A stretch of 40,328 nucleotides of DNA from Gammaproteobacteria bacterium. GTDB lineage: Bacteria; Pseudomonadota; Gammaproteobacteria; Magnimaribacterales; Magnimaribacteraceae. Numbering within the stretch: position 1 is the first letter of the stretch; each line of letters opens with the position of its first letter. The position numbers were made by a program, and so were the translations under genes. The notes below the pieces were generated by a model. The model searched no databases and was not told the origin of the DNA. It saw only the letters and a list, made by a program, of their open reading frames with translations. Positions 26,443 through 35,632 of the stretch are shown in pieces. Where the stretch lies: the NCBI GenBank assembly GCA_015660645.1, contig DQKS01000101.1, positions 1 to 40,328 on the forward strand, read 5' to 3'.

Positions 26443-27894
26443 ATGGGTAAACCCACTGGTTTTAAAGAATTTTCTAGAGCGGTTGAACCCTATAGACCTT
26501 CCAACGAACGCATTCTTGACTTCAAAGAAATCTATACGAAGCATGATGATAAAAAATTAGGAGTGCAAGCTGCAAGATGTATGGATTGTGGCGTTCCTTT
26601 TTGTCAGTCAGGGGAAGGCTGTCCTGTCTATAACCTGATTCCTGAATGGAATGACTTGGTTTATCAAGATAGATGGGAAGAGGCATTTGATCTATTAATG
26701 AAGACGAATAATTTTCCTGAGGTAACTGGAAGGGTTTGTCCTGCAGTTTGTGAAGGTGCTTGTGTTCTAGGTATTACAGAAAGTCCGGTAGCTATAAAAA
26801 ACTTAGAATTTGCTATTGCAGATAAAGGATTTCAAAATGGATGGCTCAAACCTAACATCCCTTCTACTAGAACCGGTAAAACAATTGCTATTGTAGGCTC
26901 AGGTCCGGCAGGATTAACTGCAGCACAGCAACTTAACAGTGTAGGTCATAGTGTGAATGTCTATGAGAGAGCTGACAGAATTGGTGGATTAATGATGTAC
27001 GGCATACCAAACATGAAATTAGAAAAATCTATTCTTGACCAAAGAACTGAACAAATGAGAACCGAAGGAATACAATTTTTTACTAACGCTGATATTGGCG
27101 GAAACTCTGATAATTCAGTTGCTGTAGAAGAATTGACTAATAATAGCGACATAGTCTTGTTAACAACAGGAGCAACAAAACCTAGAGACCTCTTGATTCC
27201 TAATAGGGATGGAGAAGGTGTTCACTTTGCAATGGACTTCTTAAAAGCAAATACAAAAAGCTTACTAGACTCAAACCATAAAAATGGTGAATTTATATCA
27301 GCTAAAGGTAAAAAAGTTATTGTTATTGGTGGAGGAGATACCGGTACAGACTGCATTGGTACTTCGCTCAGACACGAATGTAAATCACTAATCAATTTTG
27401 AGATTATGGCTGAACCCCCAAAAGAGAGAGCAGAAAACAATCCTTGGCCAATATTTCCAAGAGTACATAAAGTAGATTATGGTCATGAAGAGTCCGCCGA
27501 ATTATTTGGAAAAGACCCAAGGGTATATTCTATATCTGGCAAAGAATTCTTAAGAAACGAAGATGGAACTCTTCGAGGTATAAAAACTGTTGAGGTGGAT
27601 ACTAATTTCGAAGAAGTTAAAGGAACAGACAAAGAATGGGAAGCAGATCTTATACTCATTGCCATGGGTTTCTTGGGCCCTGAACATTATATTAGTAAAT
27701 CTCTTTCTATTGATCTTGATGAAAGAAGTAACTACAAAGCCGAACATAACGTGCACCAAACTTCGAATCCTAAGGTATTTGCAGCAGGTGACTGTAGAAG
27801 AGGTCAGTCTTTGGTGGTATGGGCCATCAACGAGGGCAGGGCTTCTGCCAGAGAGATAGACTTGATTTTGATGGGTTCGACTAATTTAGAATAA
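26443..27894 (+). CDS. gltD: Glutamate synthase (NADPH) small subunit GltD
   Basis: Passes electrons from NADPH through FAD and [4Fe-4S] clusters to GltB. The 483-residue protein has N-terminal cluster cysteines in RCMDCGVPFC-QSGEGCP and GRVCPAVCEGAC. The FAD motif is IVGSGPAGLTAAQQL, the NADPH motif is VIGGGDTGTDC, and the FAD-closing motif is KVFAAGDCRRGQSLVVWA. It lies directly behind gltB with a two-base gap and converges with tesB five bases downstream. Confidence 0.98.
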   Translation: MGKPTGFKEFSRAVEPYRPSNERILDFKEIYTKHDDKKLGVQAARCMDCGVPFCQSGEGCPVYNLIPEWNDLVYQDRWEEAFDLLMKTNNFPEVTGRVCPAVCEGACVLGITESPVAIKNLEFAIADKGFQNGWLKPNIPSTRTGKTIAIVGSGPAGLTAAQQLNSVGHSVNVYERADRIGGLMMYGIPNMKLEKSILDQRTEQMRTEGIQFFTNADIGGNSDNSVAVEELTNNSDIVLLTTGATKPRDLLIPNRDGEGVHFAMDFLKANTKSLLDSNHKNGEFISAKGKKVIVIGGGDTGTDCIGTSLRHECKSLINFEIMAEPPKERAENNPWPIFPRVHKVDYGHEESAELFGKDPRVYSISGKEFLRNEDGTLRGIKTVEVDTNFEEVKGTDKEWEADLILIAMGFLGPEHYISKSLSIDLDERSNYKAEHNVHQTSNPKVFAAGDCRRGQSLVVWAINEGRASAREIDLILMGSTNLE

Positions 27895-27899
27895 CTCTA

Positions 27900-28766
27900 T
27901 TATTTGATCACCCTCATCAAGCCCTCCTGAACAGCAGAGGCTATTAAAACACCTTCTTCCGTATAAACACTTCCCCTATTAAAACCCCTTGCATTGCTTG
28001 CACTTGGACTATCTGTTGAGTAGAGCATCCATTTATCTGCTCTAAACGGCCTGTGAAACCACATAGCGTGATCTAAACTCGCACTTTGTACATTGCCTTG
28101 AGCAAAGCTAAGTCTATGAGGATTTAAAGAAGTACTTAAAAGCCCCATATCAGAAGCATATGCAAGAATGGCTTGGTGCAATACAACGTTATCGGGTAAT
28201 TTCGATACTGCCTTCATCCAAACATGTCGATAAGGAGGTTTTTTCTTTGGAGCTTCAAACATCCCATCTCCGGGTAAATTTCTTATCTCTATAGGTCTCT
28301 CCCTAAGAAAGAAGTCTCTGAATTTTTCAGGAACTTTATCAATCATTTTGGTTCTAACTTCCAACTCACTTGTGCATTCTTCTGGACCGGGTATATCCAT
28401 CATATCAATCTGATGTGAAGGTCCTTTCTCCTTCTTTTGGAATGACAAAGCCATATCAAAGATAGTTTCTCCTTTTTGGATAGCAACAACACGGCGAGTT
28501 GTAAAACTTCCACCATCTCTTGTTCTTTCAACATCATAGATAATTGGGTGTTCCATATCACCAGGCCTAAGAAAATAAGCATGCAATGAATGGACCAATC
28601 TTTTCTCTTCAACGGTTCTTACAGCAGCAGCTAATGCCTGACCAATAACTTGTCCTCCAAAAATACGAGGGCCTCCAATATTTTCACTTTGTCCTCGGTA
28701 TAAATTTACTTCTAGCTTTTCCAAGTCCATAAGCTTAATAAGCTTATCTAATGCTTTCTTTTTCAT
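27900..28766 (-). CDS. tesB: Acyl-CoA thioesterase II TesB
   Basis: Hydrolyses acyl-CoA to free acid and CoA. The double hot-dog protein of 288 residues matches E. coli TesB in length. It shows GGQVIGQALAAA and HSLHAYFLRPGD in the first half and SLDHAMWFHRPFRADKW in the second, where the Asp corresponds to the catalytic Asp204 of E. coli. It lies two bases downstream of the enoyl-CoA hydratase family gene, suggesting linked acyl-CoA metabolism. Confidence 0.94.
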   Translation of the reverse strand: MKKKALDKLIKLMDLEKLEVNLYRGQSENIGGPRIFGGQVIGQALAAAVRTVEEKRLVHSLHAYFLRPGDMEHPIIYDVERTRDGGSFTTRRVVAIQKGETIFDMALSFQKKEKGPSHQIDMMDIPGPEECTSELEVRTKMIDKVPEKFRDFFLRERPIEIRNLPGDGMFEAPKKKPPYRHVWMKAVSKLPDNVVLHQAILAYASDMGLLSTSLNPHRLSFAQGNVQSASLDHAMWFHRPFRADKWMLYSTDSPSASNARGFNRGSVYTEEGVLIASAVQEGLMRVIK

Positions 28767-28768
28767 AA

Positions 28769-29647
28769 TTATTTAAATTCTTTTGGTTCCCACCACGGAT
28801 AAAATTCCGGCATATCTTTACTTACTTTACTAGGAAAATTTGGAGATCTCTTTTCAAGAAAAGAATTTACACCTTCTTCAACATCCTTGCTCTTGCCAAG
28901 CTCATATATTGCTCTTGAATCAACTTGGTGTGCTTCCATTGGATGGTCAGCCCCGAGCATCTTCCAAAGCATATGACGTGTCATTGAAACAGAAACCGCA
29001 GAAGTGTTCTCAATTATTTCTGTGGCTATTTCCTTTGCTGCACTCAATAGATCTTCCTCTTCATGTACAGATCTTACCAATCCCCCTTCACAAGCTTCTT
29101 CAGCAGAAAACACTTTACCGGAATAGGTCCACTCTAGTGCTTTACTAATGCCAACAATTCTAGGCAGGAACCAACTCGAGGCAGCTTCAGGCACCAACCC
29201 TCGTCGAGCAAAGACAAACCCAAACCTAGCCTTATCACTCGCAAGACGTATATCCATTGGAAGAGTCATGGTTACTCCAACTCCTACTGCAGGTCCATTA
29301 ATCGCAGCTATTATAGGCTTGGGACAATCATAAATAGCTAAAGTTGTTCGACCTCCTCCATCCCTAATCCATTCTAAATTTTCTTTATCTTCTGTTTTAG
29401 GAGACCTGGGATTTTCATCTCTGTTGAATGTGGCCCCACCTGCTCCTAAATCTGCCCCCGCACAGAAACCCCTGCCGGCTCCAGTTACAATAATTACTCG
29501 TACCTCATCATCCTGTCCAGCTTCTTTAAATGCCAAAATTAATTCATCCATCATCTGACCCGTGAAGGCATTCAATCTGTCCGGTCTATTTAGAGTTATA
29601 GTTAATATTTTTTCTTCTAGTTCATAGAGAATAGTTTCAAAATTCAT
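28769..29647 (-). CDS. Enoyl-CoA hydratase/isomerase family protein
   Basis: The 292-residue crotonase-fold protein has TLNRPDRLNAFTGQM, the oxyanion-hole segment GAGRGFCAGADLGAGG, a second oxyanion region INGPAVGVGVTM and RRGLVPEAASSWFLPRIVG. In that last segment the Glu in GLVPE aligns with a catalytic glutamate of hydratases. A short insertion (about 80-105, with GGRTT) separates the oxyanion parts. It ends two bases from tesB and begins seven bases after cysE. The exact acyl-CoA substrate is not deducible. Confidence 0.88.
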   Translation of the reverse strand: MNFETILYELEEKILTITLNRPDRLNAFTGQMMDELILAFKEAGQDDEVRVIIVTGAGRGFCAGADLGAGGATFNRDENPRSPKTEDKENLEWIRDGGGRTTLAIYDCPKPIIAAINGPAVGVGVTMTLPMDIRLASDKARFGFVFARRGLVPEAASSWFLPRIVGISKALEWTYSGKVFSAEEACEGGLVRSVHEEEDLLSAAKEIATEIIENTSAVSVSMTRHMLWKMLGADHPMEAHQVDSRAIYELGKSKDVEEGVNSFLEKRSPNFPSKVSKDMPEFYPWWEPKEFK

Positions 29648-29654
29648 AATCTTA

Positions 29655-30452
29655 TTAGTTATTTATTGAGTGGTCCACATCATAAGCAGGCATGTCCGTA
29701 TTAGCTTCACCAACTTCTTTTGCTGGAATCCCTGCAACTGTAGTGTGCTCCCTAACATCAGCAAGAACTACACTTCCAGCAGCTACTTTCGCATTCTTTC
29801 CTATTTCCACGTTGCCTAATATAGTTGAAGAAGCACTTAACAGAGCTCCTTCCCTCACTTTTGGATGTCGATCCCCAGTCTCTTTGCCCGTACCACCCAA
29901 AGTAACTCCCTGGAAAATAGAGACATTATCTTCAACCACGGCGGTCTCCCCTATCACTACACCTGAACCATGATCGATCATTACTCCTTTTCCAATCTCT
30001 GCTGCAGGATGAATGTCTATGCCATAAACTTCCGAAGCTCTACTTTGTATAAAATGAGCTAAGGTATGTCTTTCTTCACTCCACAACCAACTCGCGACAC
30101 GATGAGATTGCAACGCCTTAAAGCCTTTAAAAAACAAGAGAGGCTCTGAAAAGTATTTACAAGACGGGTCTCTATCTTTAACGGCATTTAAATCTGATAC
30201 CGTTGCTTCTAAAATATCCTTACTAGAATTGAAGGCTTCTCTGATTATTTTTCTAATCATCATTGGCTGAACAGAGGTGTTAGAAAGATCATTTGATAAT
30301 TGGTCTGCAATAGCTGAGGAAAAAGAATTATGCTCTAAAATTGTAGAATGAAAGAAACTAGCTAAAACAGGTTCTGCTACCATTCTTTTTTTTGTTTCTT
30401 GTCTTATTAATTGCCAAACACCCTCTACATCTTTTAATTTTTGATTTTCCAT
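29655..30452 (-). CDS. cysE: Serine O-acetyltransferase CysE
   Basis: First committed step of cysteine synthesis: acetylates serine with acetyl-CoA. The 265-residue protein has the N-terminal helical SATase domain (WQLIRQETKKRM, then LASFFHSTIL) and a C-terminal left-handed hexapeptide beta-helix (DIHPAAEIGKGVMIDHGSG, GVTLGGTGKETGDRHP). It is the first gene of a minus run with the hydratase and tesB, with no functional link apparent. The ending AYDVDHSINN lacks an obvious C-terminal Ile. Confidence 0.94.
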   Translation of the reverse strand: MENQKLKDVEGVWQLIRQETKKRMVAEPVLASFFHSTILEHNSFSSAIADQLSNDLSNTSVQPMMIRKIIREAFNSSKDILEATVSDLNAVKDRDPSCKYFSEPLLFFKGFKALQSHRVASWLWSEERHTLAHFIQSRASEVYGIDIHPAAEIGKGVMIDHGSGVVIGETAVVEDNVSIFQGVTLGGTGKETGDRHPKVREGALLSASSTILGNVEIGKNAKVAAGSVVLADVREHTTVAGIPAKEVGEANTDMPAYDVDHSINN

Positions 30453-30547
30453 ATAGATATTGTACTCCAGGAGCTCATCCTTGCTGAAATTTACTAAATA
30501 GGGATAATGGGTCGCTTAAAAATAAGATAGAAAAATATAAAAATTTT

Positions 30548-31540
30548 ATGAACAATAAAATAACAGAAATAAATGACCAAACTCCAGATATTAAATTAGA
30601 TGTTAGACAGACTTTTGATATTGATATAGACCTAAAAGTACCTAGTTTTAGTAATGGAAATGAATATGTTCCAGAAATTGATAGTGCTTATCAATTTGAT
30701 AAAGATACCACTCTAGCAATCTTGGCAGGATTTTCGCACAACAGGCGAGTTATGATTCAGGGTTACCACGGTTCAGGAAAATCTACGCACATTGAGCAAG
30801 TAGCTGCTAGACTTAATTGGCCTTGTGTAAGAGTTAATCTAGATAGTCATATAAGCAGAATTGACTTACTTGGAAAAGATGCGATTGTTTTACAAGAGGG
30901 CAAGCAAATTACGGAATTCAGAGAAGGCATCCTTCCTTGGGCACTGCAAACTCCTACTGCCCTTGTTTTTGATGAATATGATGCAGGCAGACCAGATGTT
31001 ATGTTTGTAATTCAAAGGGTATTGGAAGTTGAAGGAAAGCTTACTTTGCTGGATCAAAATAAAATTATAAAACCACACCCTAGCTTCAGATTATTTTCTA
31101 CAGCAAATACTGTTGGTCTAGGCGATACAACAGGCCTTTATCATGGTACACAGCAAATTAACCAAGGCCAGATGGATAGATGGCACATAGTTTCTACTCT
31201 TAATTATCTTGATCCTGAGCTTGAATTAAGAGTAGTCCTAGCAAAAATACCTTCTATGGATACAAAATTAGGTAGAGAAGAAGCCTCCAACATGATATCT
31301 GTGGCTAACCTTTCTAGACAAGGTTTCGCCAATGGGGATATATCTTCCCTTATGTCACCACGAACCGTTATAAGCTGGGCTGAGAATAATGAAATATTTA
31401 AAGATTTAACTCGATCATTTGAGATTACTTTCTTAAATAAATGTGACGATACTGAAAAAACTATCATTGCAGAATATTATCAAAGGTGCTTTAACGAAGA
31501 ATTAGAAGACTCTATAGCCGAAGATTTAGAAGAAGGCTAG
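30548..31540 (+). CDS. cobS: CobS-like AAA+ ATPase (cobaltochelatase-type)
   Basis: The 330-residue MoxR-class AAA+ ATPase has Walker A GYHGSGKST (72-80) and Walker B ALVFDEYD (Asp143/Glu144), followed by sensor 1 FRLFSTANTVG. It matches CobS, which with CobT forms the ATPase part of aerobic cobaltochelatase CobNST. CobT follows 12 bases downstream. No cobN or other cobalamin gene is present, so whether it works in B12 synthesis is open. There is no clear Shine-Dalgarno before the ATG. Confidence 0.9.
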   Translation: MNNKITEINDQTPDIKLDVRQTFDIDIDLKVPSFSNGNEYVPEIDSAYQFDKDTTLAILAGFSHNRRVMIQGYHGSGKSTHIEQVAARLNWPCVRVNLDSHISRIDLLGKDAIVLQEGKQITEFREGILPWALQTPTALVFDEYDAGRPDVMFVIQRVLEVEGKLTLLDQNKIIKPHPSFRLFSTANTVGLGDTTGLYHGTQQINQGQMDRWHIVSTLNYLDPELELRVVLAKIPSMDTKLGREEASNMISVANLSRQGFANGDISSLMSPRTVISWAENNEIFKDLTRSFEITFLNKCDDTEKTIIAEYYQRCFNEELEDSIAEDLEEG

Positions 31541-31552
31541 CTCTTCCCTTAC

Positions 31553-33310
31553 ATGTCACTAAAGAATCCATCACCTGAGTTAATTAAAGAAGCCGTTGCT
31601 GCTGCCACTAGGGCGTTGGCTGAGAACCCTGATTTAGAAATAAATTTTGGAGCCATTAGCTCTTTACCTAATCCACCTACTCATAAGAATGAATTACCTT
31701 CTTTTAGAGGAAAGGCAGACTCAGCTGCTTGCGCACAACTATTCAGAAAAGAAAAAATCTCTGTAGATGCTGGAACTCCAAGGCTAAATGCATTATTAGC
31801 TAATTTAGAAGATGTAAGAGTAGAAGTGCTTGGCTCAAAGAAATATCCGGGAGTAGCCACAAATCTTAAAGCTAAATTTGACGATAAATGTAAGGAATCA
31901 CAATTTCTAGAAGAAAAAGAAGATGTGCTTGAAATAGCTTTAGAAGCTTGGTTTAGGAATATACTTTTAAATGAGAAAATAAGCCCTGATTCCACTAGAT
32001 CCTTAAAACACTGGAAAAAGGAACTTCGCAATAAAGGACTGCCATTTAAAAATGCATTAGAAGAATCTTTAGAGGATCAAATAAAATTCTCTGAAACAGT
32101 AAGACAACTTCTTCATGTCTTAGAAGTTGATGATATTAAACCTCTCTCTGAAGAAGATGAACCTTCTACTGATCCTGATAATGATGATGCTCGCGAAGAT
32201 GACTCTGAAAATGAAGAAGAGATGCCAGATGAATCCGATATATCTCAAGATTCGGAAATGGAAGAAGGTACCGAAGATATTGATACTGAGATAGGAGAGC
32301 CAGAAGATGATTCAATAGTAGATGAAAATGAAGAAGTCTTAACTAATCAGTCTTGGCTTGAATCTCTAATTGAACAAACTGCTAATTTTAACTATAAAGT
32401 TTATACAAGAAGTTTTGATGAAGAATTAAAAGCAGAAGACCTGTGTAGTCCCGAAGAACTACAAAGACTAAGAAAACACTTAGACCAGCTCATGGGGCCA
32501 AGCAAAACAACCGTTTCTAAACTAGCGCATCGTCTCCAAAGATTCTTGATGGCACAGCAAAACCGCTCTTGGGAATTCAATAAAGATGAAGGAATACTTG
32601 ATTCTTCTAAATTACATAAGATTATCACAAACCCTTTAACCGCCTTAAGTTACAAAGTAGAAAAAGATACAGATTTTAGGGATACTTCTGTTTCAATTCT
32701 GGTTGATAGCTCTGGCTCTATGAGAGGTAGATCTATGACAGTTGCAGCTATTTGTGCTGACATAATCAGCACAACATTGGAAAGATGTAATGTAAAAACT
32801 GAAGTCTTAGGCTTTACTACAAAACACTGGAAAGGTGGCGAAAGTCGTAAGAAATGGATGGAAGATGGTAAACCAGAAAACCCTGGACGACTTAACGATA
32901 TAAGGCACATTATTTTTAAATCTGCAGAAACTCCTTGGAGAAGAGGACAAAAGAATTTCGGGCTCATGTTAAGAGAAGGACTCTTAAAAGAAAACGTTGA
33001 TGGAGAAGCTTTAATTTGGGCTCATGATAGGCTGGCAAGACGCCAGGAGCAAAGAAAAATCCTTATGGTAATCTCAGACGGAGCTCCTGTTGATGACAGC
33101 ACTCTTTCAACAAATAAAAACAACTTCCTAGACTTGCATCTTAGACAAGTCATACATTCAATTGAATCTCAATCTTCAGTCAGCCTTATAGCAATAGGCA
33201 TAGGCCATGATGTGACTCGTTATTATAAAAATGCGGTAACAATTCATAGGGCTGAAGAGCTTGGTGGTGCAATGTTAGAACAACTAACAGATTTATTTAA
33301 AGTTGATTAA
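31553..33310 (+). CDS. cobT: CobT-like VWA-domain protein
   Basis: The 585-residue protein has an N-terminal helical domain (1-190), a long acidic linker (about 198-262, mostly Asp/Glu/Ser) and a C-terminal von Willebrand A domain. The MIDAS motif is intact: Asp385, Ser387 and Ser389 in [11 protein letters not shown]. The [16 protein letters not shown] segment and the end match CobT, which partners the CobS hexamer. The pair probably forms a MoxR/VWA-type metal-chelatase or remodelling chaperone; the target protein is unknown without cobN. Confidence 0.9.
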   Translation: MSLKNPSPELIKEAVAAATRALAENPDLEINFGAISSLPNPPTHKNELPSFRGKADSAACAQLFRKEKISVDAGTPRLNALLANLEDVRVEVLGSKKYPGVATNLKAKFDDKCKESQFLEEKEDVLEIALEAWFRNILLNEKISPDSTRSLKHWKKELRNKGLPFKNALEESLEDQIKFSETVRQLLHVLEVDDIKPLSEEDEPSTDPDNDDAREDDSENEEEMPDESDISQDSEMEEGTEDIDTEIGEPEDDSIVDENEEVLTNQSWLESLIEQTANFNYKVYTRSFDEELKAEDLCSPEELQRLRKHLDQLMGPSKTTVSKLAHRLQRFLMAQQNRSWEFNKDEGILDSSKLHKIITNPLTALSYKVEKDTDFRDTSVSILVDSSGSMRGRSMTVAAICADIISTTLERCNVKTEVLGFTTKHWKGGESRKKWMEDGKPENPGRLNDIRHIIFKSAETPWRRGQKNFGLMLREGLLKENVDGEALIWAHDRLARRQEQRKILMVISDGAPVDDSTLSTNKNNFLDLHLRQVIHSIESQSSVSLIAIGIGHDVTRYYKNAVTIHRAEELGGAMLEQLTDLFKVD

Positions 33311-33390
33311 TATCAATTTCTCTATATCCGTGTACAGTTATAGTCCCTTATTGATTAGACACTTATATCAGCAAAGCTTAAAATGCATTT

Positions 33391-34491
33391 ATGAAAATTA
33401 CTGAGATAAAAGAATGTCCTCCTGGGTTACGTTATTTTGATAAAGATAGCTTAGAAAGCAAATTACAACCCAAAGATGTAGAAGATATTATAGAAATATT
33501 TAACACGCCTCTTACTGGATCTTATAACTGGGATTACACAACTGCAGATAACAGACTTAATAAACTCTACGAACTAGGGAAAAAACTTAACTGGAACACA
33601 ACACTGGATCTGGACTGGTCTAAAGAACCCTACCCTCTCACAGATTGGGCAACTTTGCAGGAATTACAACAATTTAGAGGCTTTAAACCTTATGATGATT
33701 TAAGTGAAGAAGAAAAAATTGAATGCAGTTGGCATATACTCGCAAGCAGCTTAAGCCAAATAGTTCACGGCGAACAAGGAGCCCTATTGGTAGCATCTCA
33801 ACTAGTTTCTTGCGCTCCAACCTATAATGCAAAACTATACGCAGCTTCTCAAACATTTGATGAAGCGAGACACGTTGAAGTCTATAACAAATATTTACAA
33901 GAGAGGATTGGCTGGACATACCCAATAATGCCTGGCTTAAAATTACTTTTAGATAAAATTCTTACAGACCCAAGATGGGATCTAAAATTTATTGGTATGC
34001 AAATTATAATTGAAGGACTTGCCTTAGCAGCTTTTGAGAGACAAAGAGCTTCTGCAATGGACCCTCTCTTGAAAGATATCTTTTACTTAGTAATAAGAGA
34101 CGAAGCACGACATGTAACGTTTGGTGTTAATTACCTAGAGGAATTTATTAAGACTCTCTCAGAGGAGGAAAGGGAAGAGAGAGCAGAATTTGCTTATGAG
34201 GCCTGTGTAGTAATGAGAAATAGATTTGGGTCTACAAATGTCATGAAACATTATGGATGGAATACAGATGAAGCTGCCGAAGTTATTAATCAATCAGAAG
34301 GTTCCAGTTTATTTAATAACCTGTTGTTTACAAAGATAATGCCAAACCTTAAAAGAATAGGACTCTTAACTGATAAAGTTTCCGGAAAATATGAAGAAAT
34401 GGGGATATTAGAATTTAAAGATTTAGAAAATAGTGGAGATACAAGCTGGGAAGAGCTTTCTAAACCACTAGATTATGGAGAAATAGCTTAA
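33391..34491 (+). CDS. Ferritin-like di-iron protein, copy A
   Basis: The 366-residue helical protein has a complete set of di-iron carboxylate ligands: Glu128 (HGEQGALL), Glu158 and His161 (FDEARHVEV), Glu208 (IIIEGLALAAF), Glu238 and His241 (RDEARHVTFG). The E-ExxH-E-ExxH order is that of ribonucleotide reductase R2, bacterial multicomponent monooxygenases and AurF-like N-oxygenases. I cannot assign a substrate. It is followed after one base by a paralogue and preceded by cobT at 80 bases. An oxygen-activating oxygenase or desaturase is likely. Confidence 0.82.
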   Translation: MKITEIKECPPGLRYFDKDSLESKLQPKDVEDIIEIFNTPLTGSYNWDYTTADNRLNKLYELGKKLNWNTTLDLDWSKEPYPLTDWATLQELQQFRGFKPYDDLSEEEKIECSWHILASSLSQIVHGEQGALLVASQLVSCAPTYNAKLYAASQTFDEARHVEVYNKYLQERIGWTYPIMPGLKLLLDKILTDPRWDLKFIGMQIIIEGLALAAFERQRASAMDPLLKDIFYLVIRDEARHVTFGVNYLEEFIKTLSEEEREERAEFAYEACVVMRNRFGSTNVMKHYGWNTDEAAEVINQSEGSSLFNNLLFTKIMPNLKRIGLLTDKVSGKYEEMGILEFKDLENSGDTSWEELSKPLDYGEIA

Positions 34492-34492
34492 G

Positions 34493-35632
34493 ATGAAAAT
34501 AACTGAATTAAAAACAACTCCGACAGAACTCAGAGAATTTGACCTCCCAGAAGGCTTCAAACCCGAACATATAGAGGATATTGTTGAAATATTTAATACA
34601 CCCTTAGTTGGGTCATATAATTGGGATTATACCGATGCCGATACAAGAATTAAAAAGCTCTACGAACTAGGTAAAAAATTAAATTGGAACGGCTCTATAG
34701 ACCTGGACTGGGATAATCATATTGGCAAAGATGAATTTCCTATGAAAGCAGAATTGATAGCAAGAATGGAAGGCCCTCTCTCGATGCTTCCTGAAGATCA
34801 GAAACTCCAATACATGAGACACGATCAGGCTTGGGCACTAAGCCAGTTTCTTCATGGTGAACAGGGTGCTCTTTTAGTTGCTTCTCAATTGGTATCTTGT
34901 GCACCAACTTACCAAGCAAAACTCTATGCGGCCTCTCAAACTTTTGACGAAGCAAGACATGTGGAAGTTTTTAATAGGTACATTCAAAGAGTTCACGGAA
35001 TGGAATATCCAATTAACAAAAACCTGAAAGCTCTACTAGATAAGATTCTTACAGATCCAAGATGGGATCTTAAGTTCATTGGTATGCAGATAATCATTGA
35101 AGGTCTAGCTTTGGCTGCCTTTCAGACGACTAAAGAAACAACCAACTGCCCTCTTTTAAGGCAACTTGTCCACTATGTAATTAGAGACGAAGCAAGGCAC
35201 GTCACATTCGGGGTTAACTATCTTGAAGAATTCTTACAAACTCTGACAGAAGAAGAGTTAGAAGACAGAGCCATGTTCTGTTACGAGGCTTGTGTGATCA
35301 TGAGAGACAGAATCATAAACACTGAATTACCAGCTAAATGGTTCAATATGTCAGAAGATGACATCAGGGAACTCATCGCTAACGATGAGACGAATGATCA
35401 ATTTAGAAATTTGTTATTTACTAGGGTTTTACCAAACCTCAAGAGGATTGGCTTGTTGACTGATACAGTTAAACCTCTATACGAAGAATTAGGTCTTCTT
35501 CAGTATCAAGACTCTGATAGCGATTTTGAAATTGATTGGGCTGAGCTCAACAAACCGCTTGAAGAAGTTAAAGAGATTGACGAGCAAGCTAAAGCCGGAT
35601 TAAGTTCACACTTTCAGTCTTTAGGGTCTTAA
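34493..35632 (+). CDS. Ferritin-like di-iron protein, copy B
   Basis: A 379-residue tandem paralogue of the preceding protein, about three quarters identical by eye over the ligand-bearing core and more divergent at the ends. All six ligands are kept: Glu123, Glu153, His156, Glu203, Glu233 and His236. It differs in a segment before the first ligand (LIARMEGPLSMLPEDQK) and in a longer acidic C-terminus. The one-base gap makes cotranslation and a heteromeric complex plausible. It converges with the autotransporter gene, overlapping by four bases. Confidence 0.82.
   Translation: MKITELKTTPTELREFDLPEGFKPEHIEDIVEIFNTPLVGSYNWDYTDADTRIKKLYELGKKLNWNGSIDLDWDNHIGKDEFPMKAELIARMEGPLSMLPEDQKLQYMRHDQAWALSQFLHGEQGALLVASQLVSCAPTYQAKLYAASQTFDEARHVEVFNRYIQRVHGMEYPINKNLKALLDKILTDPRWDLKFIGMQIIIEGLALAAFQTTKETTNCPLLRQLVHYVIRDEARHVTFGVNYLEEFLQTLTEEELEDRAMFCYEACVIMRDRIINTELPAKWFNMSEDDIRELIANDETNDQFRNLLFTRVLPNLKRIGLLTDTVKPLYEELGLLQYQDSDSDFEIDWAELNKPLEEVKEIDEQAKAGLSSHFQSLGS

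Noticed and set aside
30453-30547. Cobalamin riboswitch upstream of cobS
   Set aside because: The gap is only 95 bp, AT-rich, and I see no B12-box-like conserved segment.
31681-32031. Minus-strand open frame of 116 codons
   Set aside because: Antisense shadow of the cobT helical domain; composition reflects the opposite strand.
32147-32338. Acidic low-complexity stretch in cobT as a frameshift or artefact
   Set aside because: An acidic linker between the helical and VWA domains is normal for CobT, and the reading frame is continuous.
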